Shown here: in pieces, positions 46,676 to 56,186 of the stretch | Numbering within the stretch: the stretch's first letter is position 1 | Layout: the number at the start of each line of letters is the position of its first letter | Assembly: GCF_000742835.1 (NCBI RefSeq) | Contig: NZ_CP008941.1 | Location: forward strand, 2,037,690 to 2,101,689 | Source: Candidatus Paracaedibacter acanthamoebae | GTDB taxonomy: Bacteria; Pseudomonadota; Alphaproteobacteria; Paracaedibacterales; Paracaedibacteraceae | DNA: 64,000 nucleotides | Reading direction: 5' to 3' | Translations under genes and position numbers: made by a program | Notes under the pieces: generated by a model | Database searches by the model: none | The model's input: only the letters and a program-made list of their open reading frames with translations | What the model was told of the DNA's origin: nothing

Positions 46676-46785
46676 AACAGGAATCTCCTAAAATTATTAA
46701 GTTTCTGATCTAGAGTCTACCAATTGCAAGTCAACGTCGTCTACTATAATATATACTTAAGTGTGGTATTTTGAGGCATAAACAA

Positions 46786-47454
46786 GTGGGTCCCCTATTG
46801 GAATTAATATTTTTTGCACTGTTGTCCGCTTATATCTTTTATCGATTATGGTCCGTTTTGGGCCAAGAAAATGAAGCGGACAAAGAACGGCGTGAACAAA
46901 AAAAGCGCCAATTTGAAGCTATGATTGAAGATAATGTGATTCCATTACCGAATCGCCACAGTAAAGAACGAGTAAGCGAGATTGAAGAAAAAGACTTAAA
47001 ATCAGGGGTGCGTGAAGCTCTGCGAATTCTGAGAGAACGCGATCCAAGCTTTAATTTCTCTCACTTTCTTAAGGGAGCAAAAGGAGCCTATGAAATGGTT
47101 TCTGAAGCTTTTGCAAAGGGAGAGCTAGAAACCCTCAAATTGCTTTTATTGCCGAAAGTTTACGATGCCTTCGCCAAAGAAGTTGAGGAGCGTCAGCGTC
47201 GTGGTGAATCCTATGAAGTCAAAATTGAGCGGTTTGATCGCGTTGATGTGGATGCTATTGAAATCCATGGTGAAGATATCCTCATAACAGTTCGATTCCG
47301 GACTCGGCAGGTCATGGTGACAAAAAATTCTGCTGGTGAGATTATTGAAAATCAGGCACAAATAAGTATCCCAGTCACTGAAATTTGGACGTTCACCCGC
47401 ATGATTGGGTCTAATGAGCCCAATTGGTATTTAAGCCGCACCCAAAACGCTTAA
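46786..47454 (+). CDS. Tim44-like inner-membrane protein
   Basis: About 222 residues from GTG at 46786, chosen for the spacing of GAGG and because homologues begin close to the membrane helix; an in-frame TTG at 46771 is possible. Membrane helix LLELIFFALLSAYIFYRL, then a basic linker and the Tim44/TimA domain with LKLLLLPKVYDAFAKEV and ITEIWTFTRMIGSNEPNWYLSRTQ-like C-terminus. The family is the bacterial relative of mitochondrial Tim44; the bacterial role is little known. Confidence 0.88.
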   Translation: MGPLLELIFFALLSAYIFYRLWSVLGQENEADKERREQKKRQFEAMIEDNVIPLPNRHSKERVSEIEEKDLKSGVREALRILRERDPSFNFSHFLKGAKGAYEMVSEAFAKGELETLKLLLLPKVYDAFAKEVEERQRRGESYEVKIERFDRVDVDAIEIHGEDILITVRFRTRQVMVTKNSAGEIIENQAQISIPVTEIWTFTRMIGSNEPNWYLSRTQNA

Positions 47455-47616
47455 AGTCCATCTTATAGATCAGAGATCCTTATGAATAAAAATATTTTCT
47501 TGATATCCAAGCAACCTGGAGCTGCCGGAATTTTAGCTTGCCGATTTGGTCAGATCTCTGATGGTTTTTCGATACCACGAGCGCGTTCCGTCAAAGAAGG
47601 AAGGACGGGGGAAAAG

Positions 47617-48708
47617 ATGGCTAGAAAAAGGAGCATCAAGGCCAACCTTTTCAGCTTATTGGGGTATGGAATCGCCTTACTCCTTACAGGCTGTGCCCCT
47701 AAAATTGAACGTGAATTAACCCCCGTATCATTTTCGTCCTTACCCGGATGGGAAGAAGACAAGCAATTACTGGCATTGCCAGCGCTTCACAAATCTTGTC
47801 AGGTCATTCTAAAAAAATCGCCTGGGGCACCTATGGTCACCCAGGCAGATGGTAGTGGGCGGGCTGGCGATTGGTTTGGGTTCTGTAAAAAATTACAATC
47901 AAATAACTTCAAATCCCATAAACAACTGCGCGGTTTCCTAGAGACACATATCTCTCCTTATCAAATTGCAGCGTCTGGCAATACTGAGGGGGTTTTTACA
48001 GGCTATTATGAACCAATTTTAAATGGATCATTAAGGCGCCATGGCAAATATCAAACCCCTTTGTATAAAATGCCAGGTAAAGGCATTAACTATAAAATTC
48101 CAAGGTCCAGAATCGTCAAGGGTGCTTTAAAGGGGCGGGGGCTAGAGTTGGTGTGGGTGGATGATCCCGTCGAAGCTTTTTTCCTCCAAGTCCAAGGATC
48201 GGGACGGATTCGATTAGACAACGGTCGTGAAATAAAACTTGGCTATGCTGGTCAAAATGGCTATCCGTACTTTCCAATTGGTAAGGCTTTATTAGATAAA
48301 GGTGCCTTGCAACATGGACATGTTACTATGCAAAGCATTAAAAAATGGCTCCATGCTCATCCTCGTCAAGCTGAATCGATTATGTCGCAAAATCAATCCT
48401 ATGTCTTTTTCAAGATCAATAACACCCCAGGCGGCCCAATCGGCAGCCATGGCGTTCCTTTAACACCGCACCGTAGCATGGCCATTGATCGATCATTTAT
48501 CAGCTTAGGGACGCCTGTGTGGCTCCATGCAACTCATCCCGATCATCATAAACCTTATCTCAAAAAACTGATGGTGGCTCAAGATACCGGCGGCGCTATT
48601 AAAGGTGCTGTTCGTGGAGACTACTTCTGGGGAAGTGGTAGTGCGGCCGCAACTTACGCGGGAGCAATGAATGCCAAAGGTCATTTATACGTTCTCCTTC
48701 CCCGATAG
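47617..48708 (+). CDS. mltA: Membrane-bound lytic transglycosylase MltA
   Basis: 363 residues from 47617, chosen because GGGGG precedes it and the lipoprotein signal MARKRSIKANLF...LLLTGCAP with lipobox TGC begins there; a longer frame from 47482 would bury the signal. MltA cleaves murein with anhydro-sugar formation. GVFTGYYEPILNGS, FFLQVQGSGRIRL and the 3D-domain VAQDTGGAIKGAVRGDYFWGSG with the catalytic Asp are evident. Smr gene follows after five bases. Confidence 0.94.
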   Translation: MARKRSIKANLFSLLGYGIALLLTGCAPKIERELTPVSFSSLPGWEEDKQLLALPALHKSCQVILKKSPGAPMVTQADGSGRAGDWFGFCKKLQSNNFKSHKQLRGFLETHISPYQIAASGNTEGVFTGYYEPILNGSLRRHGKYQTPLYKMPGKGINYKIPRSRIVKGALKGRGLELVWVDDPVEAFFLQVQGSGRIRLDNGREIKLGYAGQNGYPYFPIGKALLDKGALQHGHVTMQSIKKWLHAHPRQAESIMSQNQSYVFFKINNTPGGPIGSHGVPLTPHRSMAIDRSFISLGTPVWLHATHPDHHKPYLKKLMVAQDTGGAIKGAVRGDYFWGSGSAAATYAGAMNAKGHLYVLLPR

Positions 48709-48713
48709 ACGAC

Positions 48714-49217
48714 ATGAAAAATCCACCTAAAGATAGCCATTTATGGCAAGAACTGATTAAGGGGATAAAACCCCTTAAACATCGCCCGCCCCATCTTGAA
48801 AGGCCGTCACAACCCGTGGACGCTGTAAAAATTAACAAAATCCGTCTACGAGAATATTTTGACCGCCATAGTCACCCCATATCTGCAGAAGCACACTGGC
48901 ATAATGAAACGAAGAAACTTCATAAAGTGGGCAAGGTTATTTTGGAGGCACGACTTGATTTACACGGTATGACGCGTGAAGAAGCTCACCAACGTCTTCA
49001 AAAATTTATCGCCCTGGCACACCATGATCAACTAACCTGGGTTCTTGTTATTACTGGTAAAGGGCACCCCGATAATCCACATACCCTGAAAAAGCTGCTC
49101 CCTCAATGGCTAGAAGAAATGTCGCTAGCAACCGGCTACAGCAATGCAAAAGATCAACATGGAGGACAAGGGGCCTATTATGTTCGGGTTAAGAGTAATA
49201 AACCCCGTCAGAATTAA
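48714..49217 (+). CDS. Smr-domain protein
   Basis: 167 residues. The Smr (MutS2 C-terminal) domain is marked by LDLHGMTREEAHQRLQKFI and VLVITGKGHPDNPHTLKKLLPQWL. These proteins are putative endonucleases; the alphaproteobacterial small form often follows mltA. Function not established. Confidence 0.9.
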   Translation: MKNPPKDSHLWQELIKGIKPLKHRPPHLERPSQPVDAVKINKIRLREYFDRHSHPISAEAHWHNETKKLHKVGKVILEARLDLHGMTREEAHQRLQKFIALAHHDQLTWVLVITGKGHPDNPHTLKKLLPQWLEEMSLATGYSNAKDQHGGQGAYYVRVKSNKPRQN

Positions 49218-49237
49218 TCTTCTTTCATCCAGTTTTT

Positions 49238-50032
49238 TCAAGCAGCCAATGAGATGATCCGTCGTTCTAACATTTTCAGACGATTTTGGTCTTCTGCGCT
49301 AATCATTTTATAGTAGTTGCATTTGTTTCTAAGCCACAGCAATTCAAAACGAGACGCTTCAATAAGGCCTTGTTGTGCCAAACTATGAGACAAAGTGGAA
49401 ACATCAAAGACAACTTTGCGGGTTTCATACCGATTGAGATAGGAAGCTGAAATGTCTCGGAGTGTTGGAACGCTTTCTGCATCGATACCACCACCAACCG
49501 CGAATTGCAGGTTTTTAGCTTGACAAAGGCTGGCCACATCTTTAATTCGTCGCGTGATTTCTGGCTTATTAACATCCCGACGACTCATTCCCAAAGAGCC
49601 ACAAAAATCAACGCGCCCAAACACAATCCCTTTTAAATTATGTTTAACAATTTTTTCAGTGATCGCTTCGCGCTGTTCATATCCCTGAATCGTTTCAATA
49701 TTGATAAATAATTCCATATCTGAGCGTTCTTGTTCTGAATAAACTCGATCTGCCGATTGAATAAATTTACAAACAGCGTAAGAAGATTCGATCATCGGCG
49801 CAATAATCGTAGAGGCGCCCACTTGTTTGGCCTTCAAGAGGTCAGTCATAGCCTCACAGCCCCCCACTTTAATAATCAAATTCAAATCAGCGCGAAATGC
49901 TAATTCAACCAATCGGAAAAGTTCATCATCCCGAATCCCTTCAGATTCAAATTCAGCCCGAACGTGCGTGAATCCAAACGTATTCTTACCATTTTTTAAT
50001 AGGGATAACATTTCTTTTTCGAGGATATTCAT
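49238..50032 (-). CDS. HpcH/HpaI aldolase or CitE-like lyase family protein
   Basis: 264 residues. TIM barrel: IIAPMIESSYAV, FINIETIQGYEQREAI with the metal-binding Glu, and GIVFGRVDFCGSLGMSR with the metal-binding Asp. Family members cleave malyl-CoA-like or 2-oxo-acid aldols. This substrate is unknown. Convergent with the Smr gene; only 20 bases between. Confidence 0.85.
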   Translation of the reverse strand: MNILEKEMLSLLKNGKNTFGFTHVRAEFESEGIRDDELFRLVELAFRADLNLIIKVGGCEAMTDLLKAKQVGASTIIAPMIESSYAVCKFIQSADRVYSEQERSDMELFINIETIQGYEQREAITEKIVKHNLKGIVFGRVDFCGSLGMSRRDVNKPEITRRIKDVASLCQAKNLQFAVGGGIDAESVPTLRDISASYLNRYETRKVVFDVSTLSHSLAQQGLIEASRFELLWLRNKCNYYKMISAEDQNRLKMLERRIISLAA

Positions 50033-50095
50033 AGTCTGACCAAAACAGTTTTGACGGTTATAATTAATTATTTTTCAATTTTGGTTAACAAATGG

Positions 50096-51043
50096 TTAAA
50101 AAAATTTTAACACTTTATTAACTATTTCAGTTAGGTCAGCCTCTAAGCGGATTTTTAAAGGCTGAATATTTTTTTTAGCACTTTTTGGAATTTTAACCAA
50201 GTCTTTTTCTGTTGTAATCAGCTGGGCTTTCATCTTCTTGGCTTTTTGGGTCAATTTGTTTATATCTTCCAGGGAATAGGGATGATGATCCGCAAAAGAA
50301 TAAGTTTCAATAATGTTAAAACCCTTTTTTTCCAAAAGCTTAAAAAACTTTTCAGGATATCCGATCCCCGCAAAAGCCAAATAACGATCTTGTGTTGGTA
50401 TCTGCTCAGAAATGGTAGTTGCTAGCGTATAAGGCAATTGACCAGCCCAAACAGGGCAACCTGTAAAATTAAGTAATAACAGGTGGTCAATTCGCTGTAG
50501 CCCTTTCGAAAAATCCTCACGCAGCGGCCCGGCTGGGAAAATTTTTTTATTGATTAAGGGAATTTGTCCATCAAAAACAGCAATTTTAAAATCTTGATGT
50601 AAAGTCGGGTTTTGCAACCCATCATCCATAATGAGCATCGTTGCGCCTGCATTTATAGCCGCCTGAGCCGATCGATATCGATTGGCACCCACCCATGTGG
50701 GGGCAATCTCAGCCAAAAGGAAGGCCTCATCCCCCACTTCAGCCGCCGTATGGTGCCCCGTATCAACCTTCAAAGCTTGGTAGCTTTTCCCGCCATAACC
50801 TCGACTTAAAACATGGGGAGTATGCCCTAATCGCTGAAATTCTTGAGCTAGTGCAATCACTGTGGGGGTTTTACCCGATCCACCCAGTGTTAAATTTCCA
50901 ACACAAATGACAGGTACTCTAACCTTGTTTTTAGCCCCCCTCAAGCGCCATGCCACAATCTGACCATACAACCAACCAAGAGGCGATAACAGAAGGCTCA
51001 GCAATCCCTCTTGACGCCAAAACTGAGGGGCCTTTAAGGTCAC
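50096..51043 (-). CDS. lpxK: Tetraacyldisaccharide 4'-kinase LpxK
   Basis: 315 residues. It phosphorylates the lipid A disaccharide at the inner membrane. Walker A is VGNLTLGGSGKTPTVIALA, and GANRYRSAQAAI and LIMDDGLQNPTLHQD are family marks. N-terminal hydrophobic helix. Overlaps waaA by four bases. Confidence 0.96.
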   Translation of the reverse strand: MTLKAPQFWRQEGLLSLLLSPLGWLYGQIVAWRLRGAKNKVRVPVICVGNLTLGGSGKTPTVIALAQEFQRLGHTPHVLSRGYGGKSYQALKVDTGHHTAAEVGDEAFLLAEIAPTWVGANRYRSAQAAINAGATMLIMDDGLQNPTLHQDFKIAVFDGQIPLINKKIFPAGPLREDFSKGLQRIDHLLLLNFTGCPVWAGQLPYTLATTISEQIPTQDRYLAFAGIGYPEKFFKLLEKKGFNIIETYSFADHHPYSLEDINKLTQKAKKMKAQLITTEKDLVKIPKSAKKNIQPLKIRLEADLTEIVNKVLKFF

Positions 51044-52287
51044 TGCATCGACTCCATAATTTTATCTATAATCTCATGGAAGCCTTGACGTTGTTCTGTC
51101 AGAATAGCTTGAGCTTGTTGCTGGAGAGGAAGGAATTTTTCGGGATGCTGCAGGTAAGTATCAACAGCAGCCACAAGATCCTCTGCGGTATTTACGGTCA
51201 CCAGAACCGGTGCCAGAATTAAATTAATATGGTTAGATTTAAAAGTTTGATTTCCTTGGATTACCAAACAATTGAGGGCAAATGGTTCAATAGCATTATG
51301 CCCACCAATGGGAACCAACGAGCCCCCTAGAAAACAAAACGGTGCTAGAGAGTAAATCAACCCAAGGTCACCAATTGTATCAATAAGCCATACGTGGTGC
51401 TTTGGGGTAGGAATCTCCTCTAAACTGCGTCGGGCGGTAGCTAAGCCAGTCTCCTCTAACATTTTAAGAATTTCTTCAGCTCGACTGGGGTGGCGGGGAG
51501 CAAGAATAAGCAAGAGCTCTGGGTATTTTTGTTTAAGTATTAGATAAGCCTGGATGATTTTTTCTTCTTCCCCTGAATGAGTGCTGACAGCCGCAAAAAG
51601 AGGCCGCGTTATCTGACGTTGTAAGCGAGCTAACTCTTCTTGGTTAACGGGTAAAGAAGTTGCTGTAAATTTAAGATTGGTTGTGAGTTCAACTGTTTCG
51701 ACACTCAAACCTTTTAAACGGATAGCTGTATCAAGGCTTGGTGTTAGGATTCGATCAAAATAAGAAAAAATCTCTGTCGCGACCGATCTTGCCAGGCGCC
51801 AGCGTCGATAGCTTTTTTCTGACAAGCTTGCATTCAACAGCATCAAAGGAATGGATCTTTTTTTCACAGCTTGCAAAATATTGGGCCATAGCTCTGATTC
51901 AAGAAAAATAACTTCGTTGGGTTGCCAATGGTTTAGAAATCGATTAATCCATTGTGGAACATCTAAGGGAATATAGTGATGAATCACCTCAGGGGGTAAC
52001 CGCTGAGCCATCAAGCGAGCCGACGTCACTGTGCCTGTGGTTAGAAGAATAGAAATGTCAGGATGCTTGTGTCTTAAATCCTTAATCAGTTGCAAAACTG
52101 AGACAGATTCCCCAACGCTTGCTGCATGGATCCAAAGCAGTTTTCCTTGGGGCCGGGGCAAGGATGCCCCCCCAAAACGTTCATACAACCGTGTTGGGTC
52201 TTCCTTGCCTTGCTTTAAGCGGCGTTTTAAATGCGCTTTCAGCAAGGGGGTCAGGAATTGAGCTATAAAACGATAAAGTCGCAACAT
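51040..52287 (-). CDS. waaA: Kdo transferase WaaA
   Basis: 415 residues. It adds Kdo to lipid IVA. N-terminal KLLWIHAASVGESVSVL, VIFLESELWPNIL and C-terminal FLGGSLVPIGGHNAIEPFAL are all hallmark segments of the GT-B enzyme, preceded by a membrane helix. It abuts thyX and precedes lpxK in one operon. Whether it is mono- or bifunctional cannot be told. Confidence 0.97.
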   Translation of the reverse strand: MLRLYRFIAQFLTPLLKAHLKRRLKQGKEDPTRLYERFGGASLPRPQGKLLWIHAASVGESVSVLQLIKDLRHKHPDISILLTTGTVTSARLMAQRLPPEVIHHYIPLDVPQWINRFLNHWQPNEVIFLESELWPNILQAVKKRSIPLMLLNASLSEKSYRRWRLARSVATEIFSYFDRILTPSLDTAIRLKGLSVETVELTTNLKFTATSLPVNQEELARLQRQITRPLFAAVSTHSGEEEKIIQAYLILKQKYPELLLILAPRHPSRAEEILKMLEETGLATARRSLEEIPTPKHHVWLIDTIGDLGLIYSLAPFCFLGGSLVPIGGHNAIEPFALNCLVIQGNQTFKSNHINLILAPVLVTVNTAEDLVAAVDTYLQHPEKFLPLQQQAQAILTEQRQGFHEIIDKIMESMQ

Positions 52288-53228
52288 TATGGAAGTTTTA
52301 TCTGCAAAACACTTTCAAGTTCACGCCATTCCCGCAGGCTCATCCCTGATTCTTCACGTGTCAAGTTGCGGCCGGCTAGCAAAGCTTGAATAACTGACAG
52401 TCCCTTTGAGGACAAATAAGCAGCCCCCATGCGGTAATCCATGAAAGCTTGATAAGTGGCGGGAACCCACTTTTTCATGACATCAAGCATCGCTTCTGCA
52501 TAGACACGGATTTCATATTGAGCATGAGGATCTGCCCGCAATGATAAGAAATGCATGAAGTTGTGAAGGTCAATCTTCCAATACCATTGAGTATAGAAAT
52601 TGACAGGTAAATTCATACGAGCTAGCTCTCGCGCTAAACCATCTTCATTGTCATCAATCTTATCACCTGTTTCAGTTTCATTCAGCATCAGTTGATAATG
52701 ATCATAGGCACGCAATGCATCGTCTTTTAAAAGCTGCATAATTTTTTCTGCTCTTGCCTCTTCCAACACCTCACCGCGACCTTGGTGATTAATTTTAGAT
52801 TGAGCCGCCATATGTTCTGACCTTGGAATGTAAAATTCTTTATCCATAATTGAATAACGAGCTGAATATTCATTCACATTTGCCGTCCGATGGCGAATCC
52901 ACTGACGCGCCACAAAAATTGGCAGCTTAACATGAAATTTAATTTCACACATTTCAAACGGAGTCGAATGACGATGGCGCATCAAATAATTGATCAATCC
53001 TTGATCCTCGCTGACTTTCTTTGTCCCCTTACCATAGGAAACTCGGGCAGCTTGAACAACTGCAGAATCATCTCCCATATAATCAACGACACGGATAAAG
53101 CCATGGTCCAATAGGGGAATTGCATCAAAAAGAATTTCCTCTAACGCTGGAACAGTCGCCCGCCGTGTTTGAAAAGTTTCCTTTTGTTGGTTTAAAATTT
53201 CTTGTTCTTGTAAAGCATTCAATACCAT
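52287..53228 (-). CDS. thyX: Flavin-dependent thymidylate synthase ThyX
   Basis: 313 residues. ThyX motif [15 protein letters not shown] around residue 120, preceded by VARQWI, typical for alphaproteobacterial ThyX. It makes dTMP with FAD and methylene-THF, leaving THF. The stop overlaps the waaA start. This is the only thymidylate synthase in the window. Confidence 0.97.
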   Translation of the reverse strand: MVLNALQEQEILNQQKETFQTRRATVPALEEILFDAIPLLDHGFIRVVDYMGDDSAVVQAARVSYGKGTKKVSEDQGLINYLMRHRHSTPFEMCEIKFHVKLPIFVARQWIRHRTANVNEYSARYSIMDKEFYIPRSEHMAAQSKINHQGRGEVLEEARAEKIMQLLKDDALRAYDHYQLMLNETETGDKIDDNEDGLARELARMNLPVNFYTQWYWKIDLHNFMHFLSLRADPHAQYEIRVYAEAMLDVMKKWVPATYQAFMDYRMGAAYLSSKGLSVIQALLAGRNLTREESGMSLREWRELESVLQIKLP

Positions 53229-53315
53229 GGGTGACTCACTCGTTGATTAATTTACAGTTGACCTATTAATGTCATGCTACAATTTCTCTGATCTTAAAGC
53301 CATTAAAATGTCTTC

Positions 53316-54218
53316 TTATGACTTTAGACCTTTGACAATTTCCAGCGTGTTATGGCGAATCATGTCGATGTATGTCGGTGCTGGGGAAGGGGAAACCCGG
53401 GGAGAGGATAAAGAATCAGCATAAAGAGTACCATCAACATTTGCCCCTGCTTCGGCTGCAATTTCTTCGACTAATTTACGGCTGGATAAACTTTCAATAA
53501 AGACGGCTCTGATATCCTTGGCCTTGATTTCCTTAATTAAATGGGCCACTGCAGCTGCAGAAGGTTCTGCATCCGTAGAGATGCCAACCGGTGATAGGAA
53601 GGTAATTTTATAAGAGCCACCATAATACCAAAACGCATCATGGGTTGTCACCACCAAGCGTTTATTAACAGGGAAGGACACATATTGTTCCTCAACCCAG
53701 GCATCTAAATTTTCCAGTTTTTTTAAATAGTCTGTTTTGTTTTGCAAGATTAAGTCTTTAAAAACTGGGTGTGCCTCAACCAGCGCTTCAGCAATAACCT
53801 CGACATATAACATAGCATTTTTAACACAATGCCAGGCATGAGGATCATCCACAGCAGTGCCTTTAGATCCCACTAAAATTCGGGGGCTCACATTTTTACC
53901 AGCAACGATTACCTTGCCCTTATATCCCGAATTAGAAATCAAACGCTCGAACCATCCTTCAAAATCTAGACCATTGACGAACACAAGGTCAGCTTTAGCT
54001 AACATGGCTGCATCTTGAGGCGTGGGCTGATAGACATGGGGATCCGCATTTTCAGGAACAATAAATTTTACGTCCACAGCCTCACCGCCGACATTGCGAA
54101 TCAAATCCCCTAGAATGGAAAATGTTGCCACAACTTTTAGTTTGGAAGGGGCGCTTTCTGCATAGCTCGTCCCCCCCAACCAGAGACAAAAACAAAGGAT
54201 AAATCGAACAACCTTCAT
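53316..54218 (-). CDS. Metal ABC transporter substrate-binding protein (Mn/Zn type)
   Basis: 300 residues, Sec signal peptide ending SYAES. Likely ligands: His61 (NADPHVYQPTP), His127 (DDPHAWHC), Glu218 (GISTDAEPS) and Asp268 (LYADSLS). This H-H-E-D set and the lack of a His-rich loop resemble manganese/iron-binding members (PsaA/MntC) more than ZnuA. No permease or ATPase gene is adjacent, so its partners must be elsewhere. Two bases from brnQ. Confidence 0.88.
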   Translation of the reverse strand: MKVVRFILCFCLWLGGTSYAESAPSKLKVVATFSILGDLIRNVGGEAVDVKFIVPENADPHVYQPTPQDAAMLAKADLVFVNGLDFEGWFERLISNSGYKGKVIVAGKNVSPRILVGSKGTAVDDPHAWHCVKNAMLYVEVIAEALVEAHPVFKDLILQNKTDYLKKLENLDAWVEEQYVSFPVNKRLVVTTHDAFWYYGGSYKITFLSPVGISTDAEPSAAAVAHLIKEIKAKDIRAVFIESLSSRKLVEEIAAEAGANVDGTLYADSLSSPRVSPSPAPTYIDMIRHNTLEIVKGLKS

Positions 54219-54220
54219 CG

Positions 54221-55372
54221 TTAATATACGTATTTATATGCTATATTGAGAACCAATATACTCCAAAATGCATAACGAGAGAGATCTATTTTTGTCGTTG
54301 CGGCTAAAATATTTCCTATCGCCAAACCAATAAGCGCGGGATAAGTTATTTCTAAGACTTCGCCCAACACAGAGCAAATTTTAGAAAAACCGAGAAGAGA
54401 AATAGCAAATGTGGTGCCGATAGTGATAAAAATTGCTGCTTTTTCCCCAATTTTTCCTTTAAGAATCTCCAGGTAAAGGAAATCGACAAATAGAATGGTC
54501 AAAATGACAGCTGTCGCCAGGCAGGCCACAGCCATGGTATAGCCAACAATAGGTAAAGCCAAAGCACCCAACGTCTTATCAGCAATAGCCACAAGTAATG
54601 ATTCAGGTTTAACACCCACTAAATCCGGTGCATAATAAGCCCCTAAGGCCACAAAACCGATATAAGCTATGGCTAAAAGTGCAGCACCAATCAAAAGAGA
54701 GTATAAACTAATTCTAAACAGAATTGCCCCCCCATCCCCCTTGTGAAGATTCTGTCTGAGGTAAGCAACCGTCGTGGCCGAAAAGAAAAAGGCCGCCATT
54801 AAATCCATTGTTTGATACCCCAAGTGCAAGCCTGTAAAAAAGCCTGCGCTGGATGATATTGTTGTTGAGGTAACGGGGGGCGCATAATACAACCCTATCA
54901 ATAAAAGTAGTAACAACCCTCCCAGTTTAAAGGGTGTTAAAACTAACCCAATAACATCGACCACTCGGTTAGATTTCCATATTAATAAGGTAACTAAAGC
55001 GCAAAACCCCAAAGAAAACCACATAAAGGACATGTCGGGATAAAGGACATTTAAACCACCATAGGCCACTGTAATACAGCGTGGGACTACCCCAAAAGGC
55101 CCCATCAAGGATAACATCATCAGCGTTAAGAGAAAGGCGGGTATTTTGCCTAATTTATTAAAGTAAGCCCGCGTATCACCATTATAAAGAATCATACCAA
55201 ACAACCCTAAAAAAGGCACAATAACAGCTGTACTAATAAGGCCAAGAGTTCCGTAAACAGAAACATCTAGAGTTTCTTTACCAATTATAAGAGGGAAAAC
55301 AAGATTGCCAGAACCAAAAAACATTGAAAACATGGCAAAGCCAGAAGTTAAAACTACCCGTTTGTAGGTCAT
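54221..55372 (-). CDS. brnQ: Branched-chain amino acid carrier BrnQ
   Basis: 383 residues, about 12 membrane segments; LTSGFAMFSMFFGSGNLVFPLIIG at the start is typical of the LIVCS family. It imports leucine, isoleucine or valine with a cation. Shorter than the 430-440 residues usual for the family, mainly at the C-terminus. Together with the leucine-type dehydrogenase at 12402 it suggests use of host branched-chain amino acids (inference). Confidence 0.9.
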   Translation of the reverse strand: MTYKRVVLTSGFAMFSMFFGSGNLVFPLIIGKETLDVSVYGTLGLISTAVIVPFLGLFGMILYNGDTRAYFNKLGKIPAFLLTLMMLSLMGPFGVVPRCITVAYGGLNVLYPDMSFMWFSLGFCALVTLLIWKSNRVVDVIGLVLTPFKLGGLLLLLLIGLYYAPPVTSTTISSSAGFFTGLHLGYQTMDLMAAFFFSATTVAYLRQNLHKGDGGAILFRISLYSLLIGAALLAIAYIGFVALGAYYAPDLVGVKPESLLVAIADKTLGALALPIVGYTMAVACLATAVILTILFVDFLYLEILKGKIGEKAAIFITIGTTFAISLLGFSKICSVLGEVLEITYPALIGLAIGNILAATTKIDLSRYAFWSILVLNIAYKYVY

Positions 55373-55808
55373 CGGTTATATCCGTTTATAAAATGTCAGC
55401 GTCGAATCACAAATGAATAAAGTTATATAGCAAGTCCCCTTATGGGACAATAAACATTCCAACAGTCATGCTAAAGGTGACCGTCACGGGCGTCTCACTC
55501 ATTAAAATTAGGCTTTGAATCTGCATAGTGTTATATTTTATAATCTTGAAAGATAATTTTGTCAACAAACTTATATAAGTAATAAAATTACAAGAGAACA
55601 GTTTTCTTTAAATAAATTGATCTAAATGATTGATTAATCAAATCTTTATTATTAATCAATTTTAATTAAAACAATCTATTTCATCAAAAAATTGCAGGCT
55701 GATTAAATATATTTAACCCCCATCAGAGGCACTCAATGACGGGGTTTACCTTTTCGCCCAACCTGATCCCTATTGTCTGACGGAGGTGAGGTAAGAGTTA
55801 GATACTCC
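55373..55808. other. Intergenic region upstream of brnQ, no gene seen
   Basis: About 436 AT-rich bases. It holds the brnQ promoter side. Small inverted repeats are visible (GTCCC cttat GGGAC at about 55435; AACCCC...GGGGTT at about 55715-55747), the second possibly a weak terminator. I find no coding frame or RNA gene. Confidence 0.4.
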
Positions 55809-56186
55809 CTAAGACTTATCTTTTTTCAAGCTTGCTAGGACAGCGGCCATAGCAATAAGACGATCCTTATCATCATTAGAGAGTTGTGAGTAGACTTTGA
55901 TTAAATCTTTGATACGATCATCAACTTCAACCTCATAAGTTTCTCCGTCTTCCGACAGATCAACAAATCCATCACTGCCATCAAAAAACTGGCGAATATC
56001 TGCATTCAGTTTCTCGGCCAAAAGATGCAGGGTTTTAGATGAAACTTGACTTTGACCTGTTTCGTATTTCTGGATCATTTGCCCAGATACCCCAATCATT
56101 TGTCCCAAAGCGGCTTGGCTAATTCCTCTCAGCTTACGAAGCATTCTGAGATTGTGGCCAATATTCAGAAAATCTGTATCAGGCAT
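55809..56186 (-). CDS. XRE-family helix-turn-helix regulator
   Basis: 125 residues from the ATG at 56186, which overlaps the lnt stop (ATGCCTGA) and follows GGAG; an ATG six codons earlier at 56204 is also open. HTH domain NLRMLRKLRGISQAALGQMIGVSGQMIQKYETG, then an acidic linker and a C-terminal helix (SNDDKDRLIAMAAVLASLKK). Alphaproteobacterial regulators of this build are often chromosomal. Target unknown; coupled to lnt. Confidence 0.9.
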   Translation of the reverse strand: MPDTDFLNIGHNLRMLRKLRGISQAALGQMIGVSGQMIQKYETGQSQVSSKTLHLLAEKLNADIRQFFDGSDGFVDLSEDGETYEVEVDDRIKDLIKVYSQLSNDDKDRLIAMAAVLASLKKDKS

